Of a DNA stretch of 17,380 bases, positions 1-6,477 are shown piece by piece; positions within the stretch are counted from its first letter, which is position 1; the number at the start of each line of letters is the position of its first letter. The stretch comes from Synergistales bacterium. GTDB lineage: Bacteria > Synergistota > Synergistia > Synergistales > Thermovirgaceae. Below the pieces are notes generated by a model. The model saw only the letters and a list, made by a program, of their open reading frames with translations, was not told the origin of the DNA and searched no databases. The stretch covers positions 1 through 17,380 of the forward strand of contig JAHDOX010000146.1 of the NCBI GenBank assembly GCA_018434645.1, read 5' to 3'. The translations under genes and the position numbers were made by a program.

Positions 1-310
1 ACACGCCCGGCGGCGCGATGTCGATAAGTGTTCCGATGAGTTTTTCCAGTTCCTGCAGATCGGGCGTCCTGGATTCCGCAAGGCAGTTTTTGACGTAGCC
101 TTTCAGAATTTCGATACAAGCTGTCTGCATGGCTTTCCTTGCGGCTGAAAGTTGAAGAATAATTTCCGTACAGGGTTTGTCTTCGATTATCATTCGCTGG
201 ATTCCGCGCAACTGACCTTCCACGCGTTTTAACCGGTTAAGCATCGCTTTTCTTTCCGGAGGCATGTTTTCCAGCTGATCGATCAGAGACCCATGAGGTC
301 CTTGTGACAT
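1..310 (-). CDS. CsoR/RcnR/FrmR-family repressor (partial)
   Basis: This is a small, all-helical DNA-binding repressor of the CsoR/RcnR/FrmR (DUF156) family. Members sense Cu(I), Ni/Co, formaldehyde or sulfane sulfur and release DNA on binding. The gene starts at ATG 310 on the minus strand behind GGGAGGG and runs off the left edge after 103 codons, so the 3' end is missing. Family hallmarks seen are NRLKRVEGQLRGI (residues 25-37) and the helix from QLSAARKAMQTAC (53-65) to NCL (75-77). The ligand positions are Cys47, Tyr72 and Cys76. The spacings 47-72 and 47-76 equal those of the Cys-His-Cys triad of copper CsoR (36/61/65), so the His is replaced by Tyr. Two Cys without the His resembles CstR-type persulfide sensors more than copper sensors; that reading is inference. 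A divergent promoter lies upstream. No target gene is visible. Confidence 0.9.
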   Translation of the reverse strand, partial: MSQGPHGSLIDQLENMPPERKAMLNRLKRVEGQLRGIQRMIIEDKPCTEIILQLSAARKAMQTACIEILKGYVKNCLAESRTPDLQELEKLIGTLIDIAPPGV

Positions 311-361
311 TTTTTTACCCTCCCGGTATTTTCCGTAAGAACAAGTAGCGGTATGGGGTAT

Positions 362-390
362 ATAGTACTTTCAAATCAGTTGCTGGTCAA
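362..390 (-). promoter_or_regulatory. Promoter of the CsoR-family gene
   Basis: On the minus strand TTGACC (385-390) is followed after exactly 17 nt by TACTAT (362-367). Just downstream, across the expected transcription start, the minus strand reads ATACCCCATACC. This resembles one half of the G/C-run operators bound by CsoR-family repressors (TACCC...GGGTA type), so autoregulation is plausible. The second half-site is poor. Confidence 0.6.
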
Positions 391-409
391 TCCAAACCTG
401 TGTTATACT
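380..409 (+). promoter_or_regulatory. rpsB-tsf promoter
   Basis: TTGCTG (380-385) and TATACT (404-409) are separated by 18 nt. A TG one base upstream of the -10 makes it an extended -10 (TGTTATACT). Transcription would start near 416 and leave a leader of about 115 nt before rpsB. I see no strong hairpin or recognisable S2 autoregulatory structure in that leader. The -35 overlaps the -35 of the divergent repressor gene. Confidence 0.65.
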
Positions 410-531
410 CCCCGTTGGCCTTACTACTCACATGGCTGGACTGTACCGGTGGTGTTCCGAAGAGAAAAATCGGGATTCCGGGGCGGGAAGAAAGTCATGG
501 AGGCTAAACCAAACGCAGGAGGGGTAAAAAA

Positions 532-1386
532 GTGGCAATAGTGACAATGAAACAGCTTCTGGAATGTGGAGTACATTTTGGACACCAGACGCGCCGGTGG
601 AATCCCAAGATGAAACCCTATATTTTTACCGAGCGCAACGGTGTCTACATCGTCGACCTGCAGAAAACCGTAAAAGGCCTAGAGAAGGCCTATGATTTTC
701 TGCGTGAAGTTTCGAAAAGCGGCGGCGGAGTGCTTTTCGTGGGGACAAAAAAACAGGCCCAGGAGACGATAAGGGACGAAGCCATCAGGTGCGGCCAATT
801 TTACATCACGCACAGGTGGTTAGGCGGCCTGTTGACCAACTTTCCTACCATCAGGAAACGCATCAACCGGATGATAAAGCTTCAGGAGCTTGAATCCGGC
901 GTAAACACCGAAAAATGTACTAAAAAAGAGCTCATGGGACTCAGGAAAGAAAGAGAGAAACTCGAGAAATACCTGCTCGGCATAAAGGATATGAAAGAAA
1001 TACCCGACGCAGTCGTCGTGGTGGACCCGCGACGAGAGAACATCGCAGTACTCGAAGCAAGGAAGCTGAACATTCCGATTATTTCCATAGTAGATACCAA
1101 CTGCGATCCTGATCTTATCGATTTCCCGATCCCGGGGAACGACGATGCGATCAGGGCGATAAAGTTGATAATCGGGCTCCTAGCAGATGCCGTGATCGAG
1201 GGAAGACAGGGACAGGACAACGAACTCGTGGTTGAAGCTGCTGCTGAAGACGACGCCGAGCCCGTAGAGGTTACAGAAGAAGATGTAATCTCAGTTAAGG
1301 AAAAATTGCAAGAAAGTTATGGCGAAGTCGAAGAAGACATCGTTGACAAGGAACTTGTTGAACGCAAAGGCTGGAAGGAGGAATAA
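532..1386 (+). CDS. rpsB: 30S ribosomal protein S2
   Basis: S2 is the late-assembling small-subunit protein that helps anchor S1 on the platform side of the 30S. The protein is 284 aa. It opens with MAIVTMKQLLECGVHFGHQT and continues with RRWNPKMKPYIF. The later RWLGGLLTNFPTI and the stretch PDAVVVVDPRRENIAVLEA are also standard S2 signatures. The start is GTG 532, set by AGGAGGGG at 517-524. The family is usually 230-260 aa; here residues from about 232 to the end form an extra acidic, charged tail, likely flexible. tsf follows 3 nt after the stop with its SD inside the rpsB 3' end, the usual rpsB-tsf operon. Confidence 0.98.
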   Translation: MAIVTMKQLLECGVHFGHQTRRWNPKMKPYIFTERNGVYIVDLQKTVKGLEKAYDFLREVSKSGGGVLFVGTKKQAQETIRDEAIRCGQFYITHRWLGGLLTNFPTIRKRINRMIKLQELESGVNTEKCTKKELMGLRKEREKLEKYLLGIKDMKEIPDAVVVVDPRRENIAVLEARKLNIPIISIVDTNCDPDLIDFPIPGNDDAIRAIKLIIGLLADAVIEGRQGQDNELVVEAAAEDDAEPVEVTEEDVISVKEKLQESYGEVEEDIVDKELVERKGWKEE

Positions 1387-1389
1387 TCT

Positions 1390-1983
1390 ATGGCCGTTGA
1401 CATGGAAACCGTCAAGGAGCTCCGTTACAGATCAGGGGCAGGCGTCCTGGATTGTAAAAAGGCTTTGGAAGAATGTGGCAACGATATCGAAAAGGCGGTC
1501 GACTTCCTTCGGGAAAAGGGTCTCGCCAAAGCAGCTAAAAGAGCGGGAAGGACAGCTTCCGAAGGAATCGTGTTCAGTTACATACACACGAACGGCAAGA
1601 TAGGAACACTCGTCGAAGTAAATTGTGAGACCGATTTTGTCGCGAGGACTGACGAATTTCAGGAGCTCGGCAAGGAACTGGCCATGCACATAGCAGCCGC
1701 GGCGCCGCAGTATCTTGCTCCTGAAGACGTACCGGCGGAGGATCTTGAAAGAGAAAAGGAAATATACAAACAGCAGGCTATCGATGAAGGAAAACCCGAA
1801 CACATCGTCGAAAAAATAGCAGAGGGCAGGGTTGCCAAATTTTACGAGGAAAACTGCCTTATGGAGCAAAAGTACATCAGAGATCCGGAAAAGAAGATCA
1901 AGGACCTGATCGTCGAAAATATAGCCGTTCTGGGAGAAAATATAATAATAAGGCGTTTCGCAAGGTTTGCCATTGGCGAATAG
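1390..1983 (+). CDS. tsf: Elongation factor Ts
   Basis: EF-Ts is the guanine-nucleotide exchange factor that regenerates EF-Tu-GTP during translation. At 197 aa it is the short type, as in Thermus and cyanobacteria, rather than the roughly 280-aa enteric type. The N-terminal UBA-like domain covers about residues 5-45 (ELRYRSGAGVLDCKKAL). The EF-Tu contact motif TDFVARTDEF lies at 81-90. The C-terminal part includes IAEGRVAKFYEENCLMEQ. The start is ATG 1390 behind AAGGAGG (1375-1381), which lies within the last rpsB codons, so translational coupling is likely. A strong terminator follows 8 nt after the stop. Confidence 0.97.
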   Translation: MAVDMETVKELRYRSGAGVLDCKKALEECGNDIEKAVDFLREKGLAKAAKRAGRTASEGIVFSYIHTNGKIGTLVEVNCETDFVARTDEFQELGKELAMHIAAAAPQYLAPEDVPAEDLEREKEIYKQQAIDEGKPEHIVEKIAEGRVAKFYEENCLMEQKYIRDPEKKIKDLIVENIAVLGENIIIRRFARFAIGE

Positions 1984-1991
1984 GAAATGAA

Positions 1992-2019
1992 AAGGCGGGG
2001 GTTTCCCCGCCTTTTTTTT
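1992..2019 (+). terminator. Intrinsic terminator after tsf
   Basis: The 9-bp stem AAGGCGGGG (1992-2000) / CCCCGCCTT (2005-2013) has a GTTT loop and runs into a tract of eight T (2012-2019). It is a textbook rho-independent terminator placed between tsf and pyrH. Confidence 0.93.
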
Positions 2020-2049
2020 GAAATCCCGGCGTGGAGGTGACAGTACCGG

Positions 2050-2772
2050 ATGATACCGTTTAAAAGGATTCTTCTGAAATTATCCGGTGAAACCCTCGCA
2101 GGTGGGAAATCTTTTGGTCTGGATATGCCTACCGTTGTGAGTATATGCGAGGATATTGCGGATCTTTGGAGAAACGGTGCCGAGGTAGCAATGGTCGTAG
2201 GGGGCGGCAATATCTTTCGTGGGGTCAACGCCGACGCAGTCAACCTGGACCGGGCCCAGGGTGACTACATGGGAATGCTTGCAACGGTAATTAATTCACT
2301 TGCCCTTCAGAACGCCCTCGAAAAAATGGGAGTACCCACGCGAGTGCAAACAGCAATCGAGATGCGTGAGATCGCAGAACCCTTTATAAGAAGAAAGGCC
2401 CTTTCCCACCTGGAAAAGGGGCGCATAGTTATTTTTGCAGCCGGAACAGGGTCGCCTTATTTTTCAACTGATACGGCTGCTGCCTTGAGGGCTGCCGAAA
2501 TCGGGGCAGACTGCCTGTTGAAGGCGACAAAGGTCGATGGTATATATGATAGTGACCCGGCCAAGAGCTCCGACGCACGACTGTTGCATACTGTTTCGTA
2601 TATGGAGGCTCTTACCAGGCAGCTTAAGATAATGGACGCGGCGGCTTTTTCTTTGTGCATGGAGAATAAAATTCCCATTATTGTCGCAAATGTGCTCAAA
2701 AAAGGAACGTTGCAGAAGATAATTCTTGACGGAGAGCACATCGGCACTCTAGTCCATCACGAAAAGGAGTGA
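2050..2772 (+). CDS. pyrH: UMP kinase
   Basis: This is the bacterial hexameric UMP kinase of the amino-acid-kinase fold. It makes UDP from UMP and ATP and is usually activated by GTP and inhibited by UTP. The 240-aa length is typical. Motifs are KLSGE (10-14), GGGNIFRG (51-58), GTGSPYFSTDTAA (132-144, nucleotide and acceptor loop) and KVDGIYDSDP (161-170). The start is ATG 2050 with GGAGGTGA at 2033-2040. It lies only about 30 nt after the tsf terminator, with no room for a promoter in between, and is followed by frr 7 nt downstream with an SD that overlaps its stop codon. Confidence 0.97.
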   Translation: MIPFKRILLKLSGETLAGGKSFGLDMPTVVSICEDIADLWRNGAEVAMVVGGGNIFRGVNADAVNLDRAQGDYMGMLATVINSLALQNALEKMGVPTRVQTAIEMREIAEPFIRRKALSHLEKGRIVIFAAGTGSPYFSTDTAAALRAAEIGADCLLKATKVDGIYDSDPAKSSDARLLHTVSYMEALTRQLKIMDAAAFSLCMENKIPIIVANVLKKGTLQKIILDGEHIGTLVHHEKE

Positions 2773-2779
2773 GGCAAAA

Positions 2780-3337
2780 ATGCCGGATGCTGAATTGAAA
2801 GAATTGAGATCCAGAATGGAGAAGGTCATAGAACACCTGAAGAAGGAATTGCAGGGTGTCCGGACCGGAAGGGCACATCCTGCGCTTGTGGAAGATATAA
2901 AGGTCGAATATTACAGCACACAGACGCCGATTTCACAGCTTGCTACGATCAGTATTCCCGATGCTCGTCAGATATTGATATCCCCTTGGGACAAAACGGC
3001 GATCAAATCCGTTGAGAAAGCAATTCAGGCCTCTCAACTTGGAATCAATCCCCAGGTTGATGGAGATAACATCAGGCTTGTGATTCCGGAACTTACTGGT
3101 GAAAGGCGTGTCGAGCTTTCGAAACTCGTAAGGAAATATGCCGAAGAAGCCAGGGTTGCCGTGAGAAACATTCGCAGGGAAGGCAACGATATATACAAGA
3201 AAATGGAGAAAAACGGCGACATCAGTGAAGATCAGATGCATGACTACATCGATGATGTGCAGGAACTGACCCAAGAATTTATAAAAAAGATAGACGAAAT
3301 TAGCGAGATGAAAGAAAAAGAAATTCTCGAAGATTGA
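2780..3337 (+). CDS. frr: Ribosome recycling factor
   Basis: RRF splits post-termination ribosomes together with EF-G and IF3. The 185-aa length is standard. The tRNA-mimic protein has the conserved GVRTGRAHPALVEDIKVEYY segment near residues 26-45, followed by ISIPDARQILISPWDK. The C-terminal three-helix bundle is rich in Arg/Lys and includes RKYAEEARVAVRNIRREGND. The start is ATG 2780. Its SD (AAGGAG, 2764-2769) sits just before the pyrH stop, so pyrH-frr are coupled. The gene ends at a TGA, with a terminator 18 nt further on. Confidence 0.97.
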   Translation: MPDAELKELRSRMEKVIEHLKKELQGVRTGRAHPALVEDIKVEYYSTQTPISQLATISIPDARQILISPWDKTAIKSVEKAIQASQLGINPQVDGDNIRLVIPELTGERRVELSKLVRKYAEEARVAVRNIRREGNDIYKKMEKNGDISEDQMHDYIDDVQELTQEFIKKIDEISEMKEKEILED

Positions 3338-3355
3338 CGGATATTACAAATTTGG

Positions 3356-3396
3356 GATCAAAAAAGGCTGCGCTAGACGCGCAGCCTTTTTTGATC
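3356..3396. terminator. Long-stem terminator after frr
   Basis: An 18-bp perfect stem surrounds the five-base loop TAGAC (3374-3378). The G+C core GGCTGCGC (3366-3373) / GCGCAGCC (3379-3386) is flanked by A6 on the left and T6 on the right, then GATC/GATC. The A-run and T-run make it able to act on both strands. In context it ends pyrH-frr on the plus strand. Confidence 0.92.
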
Positions 3397-3436
3397 AAAA
3401 TGAGCTTTGAAGTCCCAGACGAGATTGGCCGTTTTA

Positions 3437-3464
3437 TGGACACCAGTCGAAAAGGTCCTGTAAT
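3437..3464 (+). promoter_or_regulatory. Candidate arcC promoter
   Basis: TGGACA (3437-3442) and TGTAAT (3459-3464), each one mismatch from consensus, are separated by 16 nt. Transcription would start near 3471, about 34 nt before the arcC GTG. The preceding frr terminator means arcC needs its own promoter. Confidence 0.5.
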
Positions 3465-3471
3465 CTACAGG
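3457..3471. repeat. Inverted repeat over arcC -10
   Basis: CCTGTA (3457-3462) and TACAGG (3466-3471) form a perfect 6-bp inverted repeat around ATC. An outer pair AGGTC (3453-3457) / GACCT (3475-3479) lies further out. The repeat covers the proposed -10 and start site, the usual place for a repressor operator. It does not match an ArgR box, and I cannot name the regulator. Confidence 0.45.
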
Positions 3472-3504
3472 GAAGACCTGTGTAAACCCTGAGGAGGGAT
3501 CCCC

Positions 3505-4449
3505 GTGAACAAAAAGGTGGTAGTCGCTCTTGGCGGAAACGCCATACTCCAAAGAGGACAAAAGGGAACAGCAGAGGAGCAGATGGAAAACGTGATGTCC
3601 ACTGCTCGCCAAATTGTTAAAATGATAAAGGGTGGATATGAAGTAGTCATCAGCCACGGGAACGGTCCTCAGGTGGGTGCCATTCTTATACAGAATGAGC
3701 TCGGATCACAACAAGTTCCTTCCATGCCAATGGATATTTGCGGGGCGGAAAGCCAGGGTCTGATCGGGTACATGTTGTGCCAGTCTCTGGGAAACCTAAT
3801 GGAAGAAGAAGGTGTCGAAGGTCGTTGTCCGGTTTGTATAGTTACACAGGTTGAAGTGGATCCGAAGGATAAAGCCTTCAGGAATCCCACGAAGCCCGTG
3901 GGACCTTTTTATACGGAGGACATTGCAAAAAAACGCATGAAAATTAACGGGGAGTCGTGGATCGACGATGCCGGCAGAGGGTGGCGTCGTGTAGTGCCTT
4001 CGCCCGACCCCAAAAGTATAGTGGAAGCCGGTCCGATTAAATGTCTTGTAAACGAGGGGTACACCGTCATCGCTTCAGGTGGCGGCGGAATTCCAGTCGT
4101 GCGCGATGAAGATAATAGATTAAGGGGTGTCGAAGCCGTTATTGACAAGGATCTGGCGTCGGAAAAACTGGCTCAGGAAATCGGTGCCGATATTTTTATG
4201 ATCCTGACAGATGTGCCGAAAGTGGCATTGCATTACGAACAACCCGGGGAGACCTGGCTGGGTCACGTAACGACGGAAGAACTCAAGGAATTCTCAAGGC
4301 AGGGGCACTTCAAATCAGGGAGTATGGGACCAAAAGTCACCGCTACGATACGCTTTGTTGAAGCCGGGGGCGAAGAAGCCATCATTTCCAGCCTGCACGA
4401 AGCACGCGATGCACTGGAAGGAAAATCGGGTACGCACATTACGCGGTAA
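3505..4449 (+). CDS. arcC: Carbamate kinase
   Basis: Carbamate kinase transfers phosphate from carbamoyl phosphate to ADP, giving ATP, CO2 and ammonia. It is the energy-yielding last step of arginine-deiminase, agmatine or purine/allantoin fermentation. The 314-aa length is normal. Motifs include VALGGNAI (7-14), SHGNGPQVG (50-58), the SMPMDICGAESQGLIGYM segment, a GGGGIPV loop, and DKDLASEKLAQEIGAD followed by ILTDV. The start is GTG 3505 behind GAGGAGG (3491-3497). It stands alone: no arginine deiminase or ornithine carbamoyltransferase gene lies in the window. A downstream hairpin (4457-4493) is shared with the convergent aminotransferase gene. Confidence 0.97.
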   Translation: MNKKVVVALGGNAILQRGQKGTAEEQMENVMSTARQIVKMIKGGYEVVISHGNGPQVGAILIQNELGSQQVPSMPMDICGAESQGLIGYMLCQSLGNLMEEEGVEGRCPVCIVTQVEVDPKDKAFRNPTKPVGPFYTEDIAKKRMKINGESWIDDAGRGWRRVVPSPDPKSIVEAGPIKCLVNEGYTVIASGGGGIPVVRDEDNRLRGVEAVIDKDLASEKLAQEIGADIFMILTDVPKVALHYEQPGETWLGHVTTEELKEFSRQGHFKSGSMGPKVTATIRFVEAGGEEAIISSLHEARDALEGKSGTHITR

Positions 4450-4493
4450 AAGAAGAGCCTTCGGCGGAAAGACTGTGATTTTCCACCGAAGGC
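4446..4493 (-). terminator. Terminator of the aminotransferase gene
   Basis: The 14-bp stem with one mismatch is GCCTTCGGCGGAAA (4457-4470) / TTTCCACCGAAGGC (4480-4493). On the minus strand it is followed by the T-rich tail TCTTCTTTTA (4456-4447), so it should terminate the minus-strand gene ending at 4500. On the plus strand it lies 7 nt after arcC but lacks a T tract, so its effect there is uncertain. Confidence 0.7.
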
Positions 4494-4499
4494 GTGTGA

Positions 4500-5690
4500 T
4501 TAACTCAAGGATTCGAGGAAATGATGAAGTCTTTTCATGCCCTCCTGAATTTCTTCAAGCGAATTGGAGTAACTCAGACGGATATTTCCGGGGGCGAGAA
4601 ACGCAGTGCCGGGCACAGCCGCAACATATTCAGAAGAAAGCAAAGCGGAGCAGAAATCGAGGTCGGTTTCGACTGTTTTGCCCTCTGCATTCATACCGAA
4701 GGTTTTTTCTACGTTTACGAAAACATAAAAGGCGCCATCGGGTTTGACGAAGGTTATGTGGGGCATTTTTTCAAGCAGGTCTATCATGGTTTGACGACGT
4801 TCCTCAAAAACTCCGCGCATTTTGACTACATCGTTTTCGGCCCCCCGCAGGGCGCCCAACGCGGCCCATTGGGCTATGGAACAGGGATTTGAGGTCAGGT
4901 GGCCCTGAAATGCCCCTATTTTTGTGGAAAGCCATTTAGGGGCAATGGCGTAGCCTATTCTCCAGCCTGTCATAGCATAAGCCTTGCTCACACCGTTTAC
5001 GAGGATGATGCGTTCACTTGCATCCGGGACGAGAGCCAAGGGGTTTTCGTGAGTTGCCTTACCATATACCAGCCTCTCGTAAATTTCGTCGTAAATGATC
5101 CAAAGGTCGTTTTCCTCGGCGATTTTTACCAGAGCCTGGAGCGTTTCAGAATCGTAGACCGCCCCAGTGGGGTTATTGGGACTATTGATGAGCATTCCGC
5201 GTGTTTTGTGAGTTACGACTTGACGCACCTTTTCAGGATCCGGCACGCAACCTGACGGGATGGTGTTCACGACAGCCGCTTCACCGCCGCAAAGCCTGAT
5301 CTGCTCAACGTAACTGACCCAGGCTGGAGAAAAAACGATGACTTCGTCACCGGGATCTACCAGGCAGCTGAGAGCCGAGTAGATAAGTGGTTTGGCTCCA
5401 GCTCCTACAATAACCTGATCGGCGGAAAAGGACAGGTTGAAGCGTTTCTCATAGTAGTCTGTGACGGCTTCCTTCAATTCCGGGATTCCCGTAGCCTGGG
5501 TATAATGCGTATGTCCGGCGTCTATAGCCTCTTTTGCATACCGTATTGCGGCGGGGGGAGAGTCGAAATCCGGTTCCCCGGCTCCGAAGGAAATGACGGG
5601 TTTTCCTTCCCTCTTGAGCTGTTTGGCTTTTCCGACAACCGCCAGCGTCGCAGAGGGCTCCATTCTTTGAGCGCGTTTCGAAAGGTCCAA
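4500..5690 (-). CDS. Class I PLP aminotransferase (aspartate type)
   Basis: This is a fold-type I aminotransferase of the Igamma/AspC-like group. It moves amino groups between an amino acid, probably aspartate, and 2-oxoglutarate. The protein is 396 aa. Key sites are FGAGEPDFDSP (35-45), the substrate/PLP loop NSPNNPTGAVY (169-179), YDEIYERLVY (200-209), the PLP Schiff-base Lys236 in GVSKAYAMTGWRIGY (233-247), and the carboxylate-binding Arg in NIRLSYSNS near the C-terminus. The start is TTG 5690: AAGGAG lies 9 nt upstream on the minus strand, whereas the nearer ATG is in another frame. Substrate preference (Asp, Ala, aromatic) cannot be read from sequence alone. It is monocistronic, with its own promoter and terminator. 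Confidence 0.92.
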   Translation of the reverse strand: MDLSKRAQRMEPSATLAVVGKAKQLKREGKPVISFGAGEPDFDSPPAAIRYAKEAIDAGHTHYTQATGIPELKEAVTDYYEKRFNLSFSADQVIVGAGAKPLIYSALSCLVDPGDEVIVFSPAWVSYVEQIRLCGGEAAVVNTIPSGCVPDPEKVRQVVTHKTRGMLINSPNNPTGAVYDSETLQALVKIAEENDLWIIYDEIYERLVYGKATHENPLALVPDASERIILVNGVSKAYAMTGWRIGYAIAPKWLSTKIGAFQGHLTSNPCSIAQWAALGALRGAENDVVKMRGVFEERRQTMIDLLEKMPHITFVKPDGAFYVFVNVEKTFGMNAEGKTVETDLDFCSALLSSEYVAAVPGTAFLAPGNIRLSYSNSLEEIQEGMKRLHHFLESLS

Positions 5691-5746
5691 GAACCATCAC
5701 TCCTTTCAAAGATGTGCAAATTACAGGTTATCATGGCATAATCACA

Positions 5747-5775
5747 ATTATACGTCCTGACCATGTCATTTCCAA
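5747..5775 (-). promoter_or_regulatory. Aminotransferase promoter
   Basis: On the minus strand TTGGAA (5770-5775) and a perfect TATAAT (5747-5752) are separated by 17 nt. Transcription would start near 5740, about 50 nt before the TTG start codon at 5690. Confidence 0.7.
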
Positions 5776-5797
5776 CGAGTGATGCTGATGTTACAAT
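5769..5797 (+). promoter_or_regulatory. Candidate hpf promoter
   Basis: An extended -10, TGTTACAAT (TACAAT at 5792-5797), has a weak -35-like TTTCCA 17 nt upstream (5769-5774). That -35 coincides with the -35 of the divergent aminotransferase promoter, so the two would compete for polymerase. It would leave a leader of about 27 nt. Confidence 0.4.
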
Positions 5798-5817
5798 AAG
5801 AAATCATAAAAAGAGAT

Positions 5818-5823
5818 GGGAGG
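5818..5823 (+). promoter_or_regulatory. RBS fixing the hpf start
   Basis: GGGAGG lies 7 nt before ATG 5831. The upstream in-frame ATG at 5816 touches this SD and has none of its own, and the HPF family begins with a sequence like MEVRFVTRNIELT, so 5831 is the start. Confidence 0.8.
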
Positions 5824-5830
5824 CGAGCCC

Positions 5831-6379
5831 ATGGAAGTTCGGTTCGTAACCCGCAACATCGAACTGACGGACGAACTCAAAGGGTACATGGAAAAGAAAC
5901 TGGGCAAGTTGGAGAAGTTTTTTGACCGCATTCTCGACACGCAGGTGGAGGTCAGCTTTAACAGGGGGATGTATGTAGTAGCAATCACTTCCGACGTCAA
6001 TGGGGTGATTATGCGAGGCGAGGATTACGCTCCGGACATCAGGAAAGCCTTCGACAAGGGATTGAAGAATATCGAACGACAGGTAAAACGGCACAAGTCG
6101 TATCTCAAGGACAAGGCCCGAATGAAATCCCAGGAAGACCTGTCCTTTGACATCGAAGGATTTCTGAACGAGATCGGCCCCGTACAGGAAAACAAAAAAG
6201 AAGACGTCGTCAAGGTCAAAAGATTTCCACTGCGTCCAATGTCTTCAGAGGAAGCGGCGATGCAGATGGATCTTTTGGGGCATAATTTCTTTGTTTTCCG
6301 TGACGCAGAAAGCGGCTCAATCAACGTGATATACAGGAGAAAAAACGGAGGATACGGTATTCTCGTTCCGGAAGAATAA
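5831..6379 (+). CDS. hpf: Long-form ribosome hibernation factor HPF
   Basis: Long HPF (YvyD/SaHPF type) binds the 30S A/P-site region in resting cells. Its C-terminal domain joins two 70S ribosomes into inactive 100S dimers. The protein is 182 aa. Residues 1-95 are the ribosome-binding S30AE domain (MEVRFVTRNIELTDELKGYM). Residues 96-125 form a charged linker. The dimerisation domain, about 127-182, starts VVKVKRFPLRPMSSEEA and ends near GGYGILVPEE. The length and both domains match the long type found in most bacteria outside the enterics. It is a single-gene unit: a terminator follows and the aminotransferase gene diverges upstream. Confidence 0.95.
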   Translation: MEVRFVTRNIELTDELKGYMEKKLGKLEKFFDRILDTQVEVSFNRGMYVVAITSDVNGVIMRGEDYAPDIRKAFDKGLKNIERQVKRHKSYLKDKARMKSQEDLSFDIEGFLNEIGPVQENKKEDVVKVKRFPLRPMSSEEAAMQMDLLGHNFFVFRDAESGSINVIYRRKNGGYGILVPEE

Positions 6380-6403
6380 CCGGTAGCCGCCCTTTTTCGT
6401 TCG

Positions 6404-6436
6404 ATGGGTGGGGCCCGGCGTCCCACCCATTTTTTT
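6404..6436 (+). terminator. Intrinsic terminator after hpf
   Basis: The 9-bp stem ATGGGTGGG (6404-6412) / CCCACCCAT (6422-6430) has a nine-base loop and is followed by six T (6431-6436). Confidence 0.9.
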
Positions 6437-6477
6437 GACGGGTCACGAATATAAGAACATCCCGGAGGCCCATTACA

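Noticed and set aside
353..541. 62-codon ORF in the rpsB leader
   Set aside because: It starts upstream of the predicted rpsB transcription start, has no SD, overlaps the rpsB start in another frame and has no recognisable sequence.
1941..1946. TATAAT in late tsf as a pyrH promoter
   Set aside because: No acceptable -35 lies 16-18 nt upstream, and any transcript would still meet the terminator at 1992-2019.
5816..5830. Earlier ATG for hpf at 5816
   Set aside because: It abuts the SD that serves ATG 5831 and adds five residues not typical of the family.
6435..6455. TTGACG...TATAAG before the molybdopterin oxidoreductase gene
   Set aside because: The spacing is only 9 nt, too short for a sigma-70-type promoter, and the first element overlaps the hpf terminator tail.
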